64,000 nt of DNA from Clostridium sp. UBA4108 (GTDB lineage: Bacteria > Bacillota > Clostridia > Clostridiales > Clostridiaceae): contig DFXM01000018.1 in NCBI GenBank assembly GCA_002381695.1, positions 102,095 to 166,094 of the forward strand, in the 5' to 3' direction. Below are positions 1 through 8,864 of this stretch, piece by piece (position 1 is the stretch's first letter; each line of letters opens with the position of its first letter). The position numbers and the translations under genes were made by a program. The notes under the pieces are model-generated. The model ran no database searches and was not told the origin of the DNA. It saw only the letters and a list, made by a program, of their open reading frames with translations.

Positions 1-1139
1 GAATATTAAATCAGTGTATTCATAATGGCTTTGGACTCCATACCTTTAAAGAGGAGCTTACAGGTCCAGAATATGCTCAAAGATTTGTTGATATGATAAA
101 TAGCACCAAGGTAGAGGTAAAGCTTAATACTATGGTACTAGATATAAGTGAAGATAAAACTGTTCATGCAATCAATTCTGATGAGGGATATATTATTTTA
201 GAATCAAAATCTATAATACTAGCTATGGGATGTAGAGAAAGAACCAGAGGAGCTATAAATATTCCAGGGGATAGACCATCAGGAGTATTTACAGCAGGAG
301 CAGCTCAAAGGTATATAAACATGGAAGGATATATGCCAGGGAAAGAAGTAGTTATTTTAGGCTCTGGGGATATTGGACTTATAATGGCAAGAAGAATGAC
401 CTTAGAGGGAGCTAAAGTTAAGGCTGTAGTAGAGCTTATGCCCTACTCTAATGGACTAAATAGAAATATAGTTCAATGTTTAGAGGATTATGACATACCA
501 TTATATCTGTCCCATACTGTAATAGATATAGTTGGACATGGAAGGTTAGAAAAGGTTATTATAGCTAAGGTTGATGAGAATAGAAAACCTATTAAAGGTA
601 CAGAGATAGAGTTTAAATGTGATACATTGTTATTGTCTGTAGGTTTAATACCTGAGAATGAACTCTCTATTAAAACTGGGATAAAGCAAGATTTAAGAAC
701 TAATGGGCTTATAGTAAATGAAAATATGGAAACCTCTATAGAAGGGATTTTTGCTTGTGGAAATGTAGTTCACGTACATGATTTGGTAGATTTTGTAACA
801 GAAGAATCTAAGCATGCAGGTAGATCAGCAGCTAAATATATACAAAATAAAGTGGAAAGAGGAACCTATGTAGACATAATCAATGGAAAAAATATTAATT
901 ACACAGTACCTCAAAAGTTAAATATAGAGAATGTTGAAGATAAGCTAACTATTTTCATGAGAGTTAATAATATATACCACAACAAGGTGTTAGTTGTTAG
1001 GTGTGGGGAAGTAGAGATTGGAAGATTTAAAAGAAAACATTTAGCACCGTCTGAAATGGAAAGAATTATTCTCGCTAAATCTCAGCTTCAGAAAATAAAT
1101 GATACAGTAACTATTTCCTTAGAGGAAGGTGAACAATAA
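1..1139 (+). CDS. NAD(P)/FAD-dependent oxidoreductase, 5' end cut by window edge
   Basis: The reading frame is open from the first bases, so the N-terminus, including the first FAD-binding GxGxxG, lies outside the window. The visible part has a second dinucleotide-binding motif (VILGSGDIG) and a C-terminal ATG-like motif with GIFACGNV, the layout of small FAD/NAD oxidoreductases. Its stop overlaps the start of the next gene, a DUF1667 protein, in TAATG. In clostridia this pair usually follows glycerol kinase and a GlpA-type dehydrogenase, so a role in glycerol-3-phosphate oxidation is inferred from context. An internal ATG at 93 is not the true start because coding sequence continues upstream in frame. 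Confidence 0.85.
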   Translation, partial: ILNQCIHNGFGLHTFKEELTGPEYAQRFVDMINSTKVEVKLNTMVLDISEDKTVHAINSDEGYIILESKSIILAMGCRERTRGAINIPGDRPSGVFTAGAAQRYINMEGYMPGKEVVILGSGDIGLIMARRMTLEGAKVKAVVELMPYSNGLNRNIVQCLEDYDIPLYLSHTVIDIVGHGRLEKVIIAKVDENRKPIKGTEIEFKCDTLLLSVGLIPENELSIKTGIKQDLRTNGLIVNENMETSIEGIFACGNVVHVHDLVDFVTEESKHAGRSAAKYIQNKVERGTYVDIINGKNINYTVPQKLNIENVEDKLTIFMRVNNIYHNKVLVVRCGEVEIGRFKRKHLAPSEMERIILAKSQLQKINDTVTISLEEGEQ

Positions 1140-1501
1140 TGGAAAAAGAATTAATTTGTATATGTTGTCCTATGGGATGCCACCTAAAGGTGGATATAGA
1201 CACTAAAAGTGTTACAGGAAATGCATGTAAAAGAGGAGAAGAGTATGGAATAAATGAAATAATTAATCCAGTTAGAGTAATTACTACTACAGTTAAGGTA
1301 CAAAATGGAGAATTATCAGTGCTACCTGTAAAGACTAAAGAAGCTATACCGAAGCATCTTAACTTTAAATGTATAGAAATATTAAATAAAATAGAAATAA
1401 AGGCTCCTATAAAAATAGGGCAAGTTATAGCAGAAAATATACTTGATACAGGTGTAGATGTAGTAGCTACGAGAAATTTAGATAAAAAGTCAAATCTTTA
1501 G
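1139..1501 (+). CDS. DUF1667 domain protein
   Basis: Small 120-residue cytoplasmic protein beginning with a CxCCPxGC cysteine motif and a further cysteine in GNACKRG, typical of DUF1667 and suggestive of a metal or Fe-S site. It overlaps the upstream FAD oxidoreductase by one base (TAATG), so the two are translationally coupled and probably act together as an electron-transfer accessory in glycerol-3-phosphate oxidation. The biochemical role of DUF1667 is not established. Confidence 0.85.
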   Translation: MEKELICICCPMGCHLKVDIDTKSVTGNACKRGEEYGINEIINPVRVITTTVKVQNGELSVLPVKTKEAIPKHLNFKCIEILNKIEIKAPIKIGQVIAENILDTGVDVVATRNLDKKSNL

Positions 1502-1570
1502 TTATAATATTTTAAATCCTAGAGTGAATATCTATAATAACATATTACTCTATAAAATTTAATAATAAAA

Positions 1571-1617
1571 CTAAAACTCTACAACGAGATAAATCTTCAT
1601 TGTAGAGTTTTAGTTTA
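1571..1617. terminator. Bidirectional terminator
   Basis: A perfect 14-bp inverted repeat (arms 1571-1584 and 1600-1613) around a 15-nt loop sits between convergent genes. It can end the DUF1667 operon and the minus-strand hydrolase. Confidence 0.85.
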
Positions 1618-1630
1618 TAACATGAGCATA

Positions 1631-3025
1631 TTATTTTTCGCCCTTTATAAAGGCAGCAATATCTTTTATAACATCTTCATTTACATTAGAAGGGGTAGCA
1701 TATTCTTCAGAATTTGGAGTACCAGTACCACTCATAAATAAATGGTTTAAATCGCTGTAACTTTTAAATGAGATATTGCTCTTATCCTTTAAAGCAGCTT
1801 CAAAGGTCTTGAAATGACTCATAGGCACTTGATAATCTCTTTCACCTTGAAGTATTAAAGTTGGTTTATTCATATTGCGAAGCTCTTTTAATTGATTATA
1901 ATTATTTAGGTATTTCCAATACTCTTGCCCCATACCTAGAATAAGCTTTTCATTGATAGTCTCACCATTTTTAAGTTTTTTCACAAGGGCAACTTGAGCT
2001 TTCATTTGTGAGATAGCTGCTTTTTCATCATCATTGACAGTACCATCTATATTAGCTAAATAATTATACTGGTATTTCATTAGATCCTCAAAGGAACCAT
2101 CTATAGTACCAGCTAGGGAAATAGCACCTTTAAAAGCTTCTCCACTATTGCTTATAGCCGGAAGAAGATATCCGCCCAAACTATGGCCAAGGACAAATAT
2201 ATTTGACTTATCTATATCATTTCTAGTTTTTAGGTATTTAACACCTGATATAGCATCATCAATAGTTTCAAAATCAGGTGTAATGCGTTGAATTTGTTCT
2301 TCAGTTAAATCTTTTCCGTAAACATAGGTTCTTTTATCATATCTAAGTACAGCTATTCCTTCTTTGGATAGACCTTCAGCTATATCTTTGAAAGGTTTAT
2401 TGACACCATTTATAGTTTCATCTCTATCACTAGGACCAGAACCTTGAACTAATACTACCACTGGAGGATTAGAAACATTTTTAGGAAGTAATAAGGTACC
2501 CTTTGCTTTATAAGGGTCACTGCCAAAGGTAATTTCTTCACTTTTAAAAATCTCATTATCTACTGGAGCTTGGACTTGATTGCTTTTATCAGGAGCCTCC
2601 AAAAAATACCCTTCTACAGATTTATTATCATTATTGAAAACTATTTTTAAATCATATTCTCCTTTTTCAAATAATGTATAGGCTAAAACATATTTAAATC
2701 CATCTTTTTCTTTAACTCTAAAATTATTATATTCTTTTATTTTCCCTAGTTGTTTAAAGATAGCTTCATTTTGAGTTGCAAGAGTTTTGCTATCTACTTT
2801 ATCTTTAAAGATTTTAGATGTCATAGCATAGATTTCATCATTCTTTTCATCTTTTAAAAATTTCATAAAGGTTTTTGCATTTTCTGTTACATCATCGCTT
2901 AATTCTAAGGTAATTGAAGATTGATTACTATTATTTGTGTCATCTTTTTTATTTCCACAACCAGCAAAGCTCAATATCATAGTGCAAACTAGAGCTATAG
3001 CTATTAAATTTTTGATTTTTTTCAT
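1631..3025 (-). CDS. Lipoprotein with DUF3887-like domain and alpha/beta hydrolase domain
   Basis: Predicted lipoprotein: a hydrophobic signal ends in the lipobox LSFAGC (lipidated Cys23 from this start). Residues about 45-140 resemble the DUF3887 domain often found before such hydrolases. The rest is an alpha/beta hydrolase with nucleophile elbow GHSLGG and a late catalytic-His region near DLNHLF. It is probably an extracytoplasmic esterase or peptidase-like enzyme of unknown substrate. The ATG at 3025 is chosen because AAGGGGA lies 7-9 bases upstream, whereas the ATG at 3034 abuts it. A 24-bp palindrome lies just upstream. Confidence 0.82.
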   Translation of the reverse strand: MKKIKNLIAIALVCTMILSFAGCGNKKDDTNNSNQSSITLELSDDVTENAKTFMKFLKDEKNDEIYAMTSKIFKDKVDSKTLATQNEAIFKQLGKIKEYNNFRVKEKDGFKYVLAYTLFEKGEYDLKIVFNNDNKSVEGYFLEAPDKSNQVQAPVDNEIFKSEEITFGSDPYKAKGTLLLPKNVSNPPVVVLVQGSGPSDRDETINGVNKPFKDIAEGLSKEGIAVLRYDKRTYVYGKDLTEEQIQRITPDFETIDDAISGVKYLKTRNDIDKSNIFVLGHSLGGYLLPAISNSGEAFKGAISLAGTIDGSFEDLMKYQYNYLANIDGTVNDDEKAAISQMKAQVALVKKLKNGETINEKLILGMGQEYWKYLNNYNQLKELRNMNKPTLILQGERDYQVPMSHFKTFEAALKDKSNISFKSYSDLNHLFMSGTGTPNSEEYATPSNVNEDVIKDIAAFIKGEK

Positions 3026-3053
3026 AGTATACATCCCCTTAAAATATAAATAG

Positions 3054-3077
3054 ATATTTAGCTAATTAGCTAAATAT
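3054..3077. promoter_or_regulatory. 24-bp perfect palindrome, probable operator
   Basis: An uninterrupted palindrome centred on 3065/3066, with core TTTAGCTAATTAGCTAAA, lies 29 bases upstream of the lipoprotein-hydrolase start. With no loop and no T-run it looks like a dimeric repressor site (MarR or TetR style) and not a terminator. The regulator is not identifiable from this window. Confidence 0.6.
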
Positions 3078-3233
3078 TAATTATATTATATTCTTTGCTA
3101 TTGAAAATGTAAATAGGATAATTGTTAATATCTTAATTATATATATTTATTGTAAATAGTATAAAAGTTAAGATAAAATTTAATTATAGTAATATATAAA
3201 TATTATTAAATAATTATGTTATGGAGAGAAAAA

Positions 3234-3722
3234 ATGTATTGGTATGATTGGATTGATTCGCCTATAGGAAAAATTTATGTGATTTTAGACGAGGTAGGAA
3301 TAAAAAAAGTAGAATTATTTGAGCATTCATGGGATAAATTTAAAAACGAGAACATAAATTGCATTGAAAAGAGTGAATTAAAATGTAAAGAAGCAACGAT
3401 GCAACTTAAAGAATATTTTCAAGGGAAGAGAAAAAAATTTGATCTAAGACTATCTATAGAAGGGACAGAGTTCAGAAAAAAAGTATGGTCATCACTTATA
3501 GACATACCTTATGGTGAATTGAAAACCTATGGAGATATTGCGGAGGCTATAGAAAATCCTAAGGCTGTAAGAGCTGTAGGACAAGCGAATAGATCAAATA
3601 AAATACCAATTATCATTCCTTGTCATAGAGTAATAGGACATAGTGGAAAATTAGTGGGATATGCAGGAAACCACACTAATATTCAGAAAATACTTATAGA
3701 TATTGAAAATAAATATAAATAA
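3234..3722 (+). CDS. ogt: Methylated-DNA--[protein]-cysteine S-methyltransferase
   Basis: Suicide repair protein that takes alkyl groups from O6-alkylguanine onto its own cysteine. The active-site motif IPCHRVIG is present, followed by the GYAGN segment, and the 162-residue length is normal for the single-domain Ogt/AGT family. GGAGAG at 3223-3228 is well spaced for the ATG at 3234; the in-frame ATG at 3216 has no ribosome binding site. It is monocistronic, with a terminator at 3770. No Ada-type regulator is nearby. Confidence 0.93.
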   Translation: MYWYDWIDSPIGKIYVILDEVGIKKVELFEHSWDKFKNENINCIEKSELKCKEATMQLKEYFQGKRKKFDLRLSIEGTEFRKKVWSSLIDIPYGELKTYGDIAEAIENPKAVRAVGQANRSNKIPIIIPCHRVIGHSGKLVGYAGNHTNIQKILIDIENKYK

Positions 3723-3769
3723 ATTTCTATATCTTAACAGTAATAAATGAAAGTATATTAACACAAACT

Positions 3770-3803
3770 AAGTCTAAAGTTTATCTTTAGGCTTTTATTA
3801 TTT
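3770..3803 (+). terminator. Rho-independent terminator after ogt
   Basis: A 10-bp stem with one G-U pair (3770-3779 with 3785-3794), a 5-nt loop and a following T-rich run. Confidence 0.7.
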
Positions 3804-3814
3804 TGGAGGGAAAT

Positions 3815-4714
3815 ATGAAGAAATTAATTTGTGTTTGTATAATGAGTATAATTTTAATTAGTATAAGTAATGAGGTATTAGCTAAAGATTATGAAACCAT
3901 AATGAAGCAAGATTTACTGACTATGATGATGGCTTACCCTGAGCATATAACAGGAGTTAAAGCTAAAGATAATGGATTAGTATACATAGTTACATCTTCA
4001 GGAAAGGTCATTTTGTATGATGATAAGAGATCAAAGAGCAATGAAGAAAAAAATTCTAACGGTGATATACAGGATATGTTGGAGGTAATATATCCATTGA
4101 AACCTATAGATAAGTTAATGGAAGTTAGTATGGACCCTGGTAGAACAAGAATTTATGGTTTATTAAATGAAGTATATGGAGGTTCAGAGCAAAAGGTAAA
4201 TTCAAATTTAATAGGAGTTAATGCTCCATATAGAAGTTATTTATTTAATAAAAATAATTGTGCAGCTAATAGTTTAAAGCTAGTAATGGAGGAGCTGAAG
4301 AGTTTATCTAAGAATAATGACAAAATAGCTACTTTAATTAATCCTGTAAATGGAACTTTCAATTATAGAACTATATCAGGAACGGGTAGACTAAGTCCAC
4401 ACGCATATGGAATAGCTATAGATTTAAAGAGCAATCCTAATGATTATTGGAAGTGGTCTAAAAGAGAAGGAGGAGAAAAAAGGATGCTTTGGTATCCTAA
4501 GGAATTAGTAGATGTGTTTGAAAAAAATAATTTTATATGGGGAGGAAAATGGGGCCATTTTGATATTCTACATTTCGAATATAGACCAGAAATTATAATT
4601 AAAGCTAGATATTTTTCAAAAGATCAAGAGTCAGAAGAGAAATGGTTTGAGGGTGTGCCTATGGATATAAAGGTAGAACAGTATATAAGGATAATTGAAG
4701 ATGCATTTAAATAA
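3815..4714 (+). CDS. Secreted M15-family D-Ala-D-Ala or L-Ala-D-Glu peptidase
   Basis: The N-terminal signal peptide ends near VLAKD. The C-terminal half carries M15-type zinc ligands: SPHAYGIAID (His and Asp) and a final WGHFDILHFEYRP with the third histidine. Enzymes of this family cut peptidoglycan stem peptides outside the membrane. The ATG at 3815 has GGAGGG at 3805-3810. The next gene, another secreted protein, starts 28 bases after this stop, so they probably form an operon. Confidence 0.82.
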   Translation: MKKLICVCIMSIILISISNEVLAKDYETIMKQDLLTMMMAYPEHITGVKAKDNGLVYIVTSSGKVILYDDKRSKSNEEKNSNGDIQDMLEVIYPLKPIDKLMEVSMDPGRTRIYGLLNEVYGGSEQKVNSNLIGVNAPYRSYLFNKNNCAANSLKLVMEELKSLSKNNDKIATLINPVNGTFNYRTISGTGRLSPHAYGIAIDLKSNPNDYWKWSKREGGEKRMLWYPKELVDVFEKNNFIWGGKWGHFDILHFEYRPEIIIKARYFSKDQESEEKWFEGVPMDIKVEQYIRIIEDAFK

Positions 4715-4742
4715 GGGAATTACTTTAAAAGGAGAAGCTTTG

Positions 4743-5858
4743 ATGATGAAGGTGATTAAAATAGTTAAAAAACGAACAAATATTTTCATCTGCTTTATTT
4801 TAGTGGTATTGATAATTACATTTTTTTATGAAAATGTACTAGCAGAGCCAATTACAGATGAGGAAAAGGATCAACTGAATAATTTTATTCAGCAGATCTT
4901 TATTAAGAGAAATAATGCACTAGTTACAGGAGAAGAGGAATGTATATCTTCTCTATATGACATGTCTACTAAATATGGTGTATGGGCATTTGAACATGAA
5001 AAGATAAAGATGAAATATATTCAAAATTGGGAGCAAAGGCAAGGCGTTGAATTTAAGCAGATAGTACCTAAAATAGTAATTAGGAGTATTAAAAAGAAAG
5101 AAAATGTGTATAGTGTAAATCTAATGTGTTCAACGGAGTACAAGTATGTATATGAAAATCAACCTGATATAGAGAATATTAGTAGAATAGGAACATATCA
5201 TGTGTTAAGTCTCTCCAATAAAGATAGATGCTTTCTTATAACTAAAGAATGGTATAAGGACCCTTTTGCAGATTCTTTAAATCTAGAAAAACTTAAGGTA
5301 GATGACATAAAAAAATTTATAACCTCTAGCGAACCAAGAGACTTTTCAAGTCTGAATGAAAGAAGATTAGGTGCCATTGAATATGCTAATGCTTATTGTG
5401 GAGCAGCAAGTGAAGAGAAATATGGATATAAATATAATAAAGCTTATAAAAATTTCAATCCAGATGGTGGTGACTGTGCAAATTTTGCGTCTCAAATATT
5501 ACATGAAGGTGGTAAGTTTAAAAAAACCTCAGGTTGGAATTATAGTAAAGGAGAAGCCACAGGTCCATGGGTGAATGCAGATAAGTTCAAACAATATATG
5601 TTAAACAGTGGAAGGGCATCGGTTATAGCTTATGGTTCCTATGAAAAAGTATATAAGGCTTCATATAAGTTGCTTCCAGGAGATTTTGTTGCATATGAGA
5701 AAAAAGGTGATATAACCCATATTTCTATGGTAACAGGAGCAGACAGTAAAGGATACTCTTTAGTTACATGTCATAATGCGGATAGAAATAATGTACCTTG
5801 GGATCTGGGTTGGAGTGATAAAAATATAAAGTTTTGGTTAATAAGAGTACATCTTTAG
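4743..5858 (+). CDS. Secreted protein with C-terminal amidase_6-like domain
   Basis: One N-terminal hydrophobic segment (FICFILVVLIITFFYENVL) acts as a signal or anchor. The last 150 residues match the putative amidase domain (PF12671 type): YANAYC, then GGDCANFASQ with the likely catalytic cysteine, then DITHISMVTG with histidine, then CHNADR. Such NlpC/P60-like enzymes are thought to cut amide bonds in the wall. The ATG at 4743 follows AAGGAG by about 8 bases. A strong terminator follows. Confidence 0.8.
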   Translation: MMKVIKIVKKRTNIFICFILVVLIITFFYENVLAEPITDEEKDQLNNFIQQIFIKRNNALVTGEEECISSLYDMSTKYGVWAFEHEKIKMKYIQNWEQRQGVEFKQIVPKIVIRSIKKKENVYSVNLMCSTEYKYVYENQPDIENISRIGTYHVLSLSNKDRCFLITKEWYKDPFADSLNLEKLKVDDIKKFITSSEPRDFSSLNERRLGAIEYANAYCGAASEEKYGYKYNKAYKNFNPDGGDCANFASQILHEGGKFKKTSGWNYSKGEATGPWVNADKFKQYMLNSGRASVIAYGSYEKVYKASYKLLPGDFVAYEKKGDITHISMVTGADSKGYSLVTCHNADRNNVPWDLGWSDKNIKFWLIRVHL

Positions 5859-5876
5859 AAATTTAGAATTTAATCA

Positions 5877-5908
5877 AAAGACTTATCACTTAAGTGATAA
5901 GTCTTTTT
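5877..5908. terminator. Terminator (15-bp palindromic stem)
   Basis: A perfect 30-base inverted repeat, 5877-5891 with 5892-5906, ends in a T-run on the plus strand. It terminates the secreted amidase operon. Confidence 0.85.
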
Positions 5909-5969
5909 ACATATAAAGATATTGAGCAACTTGAATATAAGGAGATAGTTACAAATAAGGAATATTTAT

Positions 5970-6000
5970 AAATAGCCTAGAATAGAATTCTAGGCTATTT
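5970..6000 (-). terminator. Terminator of the MATE gene
   Basis: A 14-bp perfect stem (5970-5983 with 5987-6000) and 3-nt loop directly after the minus-strand MATE stop codon. Confidence 0.75.
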
Positions 6001-6002
6001 GT

Positions 6003-7307
6003 TTAAGTTAAATTAGAGATAAGCTTTTCCTCTGTTCTTTTAGTAAAAGCTATAGATGCCAAAGCAGTAATTCCTTCAGAGAATATCATAGCTGTCCAAA
6101 TGCCAGTGTCACCCATAATTGGCGGTAATATAATTAAAAATAGCTTAATTAATATTATACCCCTTAAAAGACAAAGTATATTACCATATTTAGGGATACA
6201 AACAGATTGATAATAAGTAATAATTACTATATTAAGACCCACACCAACAAAAGCCAAATTTGAATACATTAAAATTTTATAAGATAGCTTTGCAATCTCT
6301 GGAGAAGATGTAAATATAGCTATAAAAGAATCTCCAAAAGGTATACAGATTAATACTAAGAATGTAGATACTGCTAAAGATGTGAAAAAAGCTATCTTAA
6401 AGTATCCTTTGCATTTATCAAATTCTTCAGTGCCATAATGGTAGCTTATTAATGGTTGAATTGCCTGACCTATTCCAAGTAGTACCATATAGGATAAATT
6501 AGTTAAATAGTTTACAACTCCATAAGCAGTAACTCCGAACCCACCAAGGCTATCTATAATAGCTAGATTCATAAAATACATAACAATTGAATAGCATATC
6601 TCTACAAAGAAAGATGGAAATCCTATATGAAATATTTCCTTGAGGTCTATATAACTGAAGGCACTTTTACCGAGAGATAAGTTTGAACTCTTTTTAAAGA
6701 AGTGAAGCATACATACTAACACAGATACTAATTGACCTAAACCAGTGGCGATAGCTGCGCCTTTAAGGCCCATTCCCAATGGAAATACAAATACGTAATC
6801 GAGAAATATATTAGTTAATGCTCCTAGAACCATAGAAATCATGGATAAATTTGCTGAACCATCATTTCTTATAAGTATACTCAAAGCCATTGCTAGCAGT
6901 GATGGTATGGAAAATAGGATATAATAATTAAAATATTCCAAAGCAGCTGGTTTAATTTCAGAAGATGCACCTAAAAAGGTAACAATTTTATCAGAAAATA
7001 AAAGTCCTAAAAAGCAGAAAAGCACTCCAATTATTAAAAGTGAATATATGGACTGTCTAAAAATGCTATTTGCTTTATCTTTGTTCCCTTTTCCAAAATT
7101 GATAGATATTAAATTAGCTGCACCTATACCAAAAATCAAGCTAACCGATACGAATGCAGTAGTTAATGGAAATACAATAGTTACTGCGGCTACCCCTATT
7201 TCACCCACACCTTGAGCAACAAATATACCATCAACTACCATATATAAAGAAGTAATTAGCATTCCAATTGTAGATGGAACAGCATAACTAATAAACTTCT
7301 TAAACAT
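6003..7307 (-). CDS. MATE family efflux transporter
   Basis: A 434-residue polytopic membrane protein with about 12 hydrophobic segments in two halves, the MATE layout, beginning at VPSTIGMLITSLYMVVDGIFV as in MepA/DinF-like clostridial members. It should export drugs or metabolites using a Na+ or H+ gradient; the substrate cannot be read. AGGGGGA precedes the ATG. The gene stands alone, with no adjacent MarR regulator. Confidence 0.9.
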   Translation of the reverse strand: MFKKFISYAVPSTIGMLITSLYMVVDGIFVAQGVGEIGVAAVTIVFPLTTAFVSVSLIFGIGAANLISINFGKGNKDKANSIFRQSIYSLLIIGVLFCFLGLLFSDKIVTFLGASSEIKPAALEYFNYYILFSIPSLLAMALSILIRNDGSANLSMISMVLGALTNIFLDYVFVFPLGMGLKGAAIATGLGQLVSVLVCMLHFFKKSSNLSLGKSAFSYIDLKEIFHIGFPSFFVEICYSIVMYFMNLAIIDSLGGFGVTAYGVVNYLTNLSYMVLLGIGQAIQPLISYHYGTEEFDKCKGYFKIAFFTSLAVSTFLVLICIPFGDSFIAIFTSSPEIAKLSYKILMYSNLAFVGVGLNIVIITYYQSVCIPKYGNILCLLRGIILIKLFLIILPPIMGDTGIWTAMIFSEGITALASIAFTKRTEEKLISNLT

Positions 7308-7422
7308 AATATCAATCCCCCTATAAACTAATTTTAAGGTCTATACCTTGTATAGAGTCAATTATTTTTTATATCTTAATAATTAGGAGGTATATTGTTA
7401 GATAATAAAGGATAAGTTAAAA

Positions 7423-7451
7423 TTGTTAGAAAAAGTAGTTTATAGTATAAT
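7423..7451 (+). promoter_or_regulatory. Sigma-A-type promoter for manA
   Basis: TTGTTA, 17 bases, TATAAT. The implied transcript has a leader of about 150 bases before manA, in which I see no recognisable riboswitch. Confidence 0.6.
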
Positions 7452-7608
7452 GTTTGTTAGACGTTCAAAATAAAACAAGAAATTTAGATCCTTTTTGAGG
7501 TTTAATATAAATATAAACTTTAGTAAGTATTGTTACAAATTTAAAGAGTTAGTCATAATAATATAGTGTAGTAAGAGATTAAAAATAATGTTGTTTGGAG
7601 AGGAATTT

Positions 7609-8559
7609 ATGTATCCATTAAAATTTGAAAATTTATACTATGATAGAATTTGGGGTGGAAGAGAATTAGAAAAATATAGAACAAATTTACCCGATGGAAA
7701 CATAGGAGAGAGTTGGGATGTGGCCTGTCATAAAAATGGTATGAGTATAATTGAAAATGGTAAATATAAAGGTCTTACATTAATTGATTTAATAAAAATT
7801 AACGGAAAAGAAATTATTGGAGAAAAATTTTATAAAAAAAATTTTGTGCACAGCGACTTTCCATTATTGTTGAAAATTATTAATTCAAAGGAAAACCTTT
7901 CTGTACAGGTGCATCCAGGAGATGAATATGCTCAGGAAAAAGAAGGGGATAATGGTAAGGTAGAGGTGTGGTATATCATAGATGCTGAAGAAGATTCTGA
8001 AATAATAGTAGGAACTAAGAGGTGTAATAAAGAAGAATTTAAAAGAAGTTGTGTAGATGGAACTGTAGAAAAACATATGAATAAAATAAAGGTAAAAAAA
8101 GGTGAGATGTACTTTATAGAATCTGGGTTAGTGCATGCAATAGGAAAAGGAATAGTACTAGCAGAGATACAACAGAATAGTGATACTACTTATAGAGTGT
8201 ATGATTATAATAGGGGAAGAGAAATTCATATGGATAAAGCTTTAGATGTTATAGATTTTGATTTAAAGCCAAAAAAAATAGTAGCTCCAGATGAGGAAGA
8301 AATACAAAAATGCGTAAGAGATAAGGCTATTAATTTAGATATATATAATATATGTGGTCAATATGAGGAATTTAGCTTTAAAGATAAATTTTCTATATTT
8401 ACTTGTATAGAAGGGGAAGGAAGAATAATCTTTACTAATGATGAAACTAAAATGTTAGAAGAAGAAAATATAGTAGCTTATGAAAGCATTCTAATACCTG
8501 CAAGTTTAGGAAGGTATAAACTTAGCGGGAATATGAAACTTATGAAGACATATAAATAA
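7609..8559 (+). CDS. manA: Class I mannose-6-phosphate isomerase
   Basis: Interconverts mannose-6-phosphate and fructose-6-phosphate. The zinc-site signature region SVQVHPGDEYA and the later ESGLVHAIGKG, with conserved Gln, His and Glu, are visible. The 316-residue length fits the short Firmicutes form. GGAGAGG at 7598-7603 selects the ATG at 7609 over the in-frame ATG at 7588. Its stop codon lies in the left arm of an AT-rich hairpin that opens the repeat region downstream. Confidence 0.93.
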   Translation: MYPLKFENLYYDRIWGGRELEKYRTNLPDGNIGESWDVACHKNGMSIIENGKYKGLTLIDLIKINGKEIIGEKFYKKNFVHSDFPLLLKIINSKENLSVQVHPGDEYAQEKEGDNGKVEVWYIIDAEEDSEIIVGTKRCNKEEFKRSCVDGTVEKHMNKIKVKKGEMYFIESGLVHAIGKGIVLAEIQQNSDTTYRVYDYNRGREIHMDKALDVIDFDLKPKKIVAPDEEEIQKCVRDKAINLDIYNICGQYEEFSFKDKFSIFTCIEGEGRIIFTNDETKMLEEENIVAYESILIPASLGRYKLSGNMKLMKTYK

Positions 8560-8832
8560 ATTGTTGAGCAATTTATTTAGTTAAGTATAATCGGAGGTTG
8601 TAGATAAGCGTTCATTCTGTTTGCTAGTGAATTACAGCAAGCGGCAGTGAAACGCTTCGCTAGATAATGGAGAAGTGTAGCTAACTGCAGTGAAGTACGC
8701 CAAGGGCCTCCTTCACTAGAGAGCAAAGCAAAGTGCTTCACTGAAATTGTAAGTTGCACTTCTCTACGCCTTCGGCGTATTTATCTTCAAAATGGTTACA
8801 GTTAACTAAATAAAGTGCAATCTGCTTTATTT
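8554..8832. repeat. Structured intergenic repeat A, GC-rich core flanked by AT-rich hairpins
   Basis: A block far richer in G+C than its surroundings, bounded by hairpins 8554-8563/8569-8578 and 8808-8815/8825-8832, both of AAATAAA...TTTATTT type. The core has short hairpins (for example TACGCC-TTC-GGCGTA at 8765-8779) and repeated GAAGTG/CACTTC words. A second block at 14587-14710 shares the GAGAAGTG start and the terminal hairpin. It is probably a dispersed non-coding element. A 60-codon minus-strand frame inside it is not convincing as a gene. Confidence 0.6.
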
Positions 8833-8864
8833 AAAATTTTTCATTATAAAAGGAGTGTTGAATA

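Noticed and set aside
93..1139. ATG at 93 as the start of the first gene
   Set aside because: The same frame is open and protein-like to the left edge, so the gene is simply truncated by the window.
8577..8759. 60-codon minus-strand reading frame in repeat A
   Set aside because: Its composition follows the GC-rich hairpin-laden repeat, it has no ribosome binding site and no recognisable protein features.
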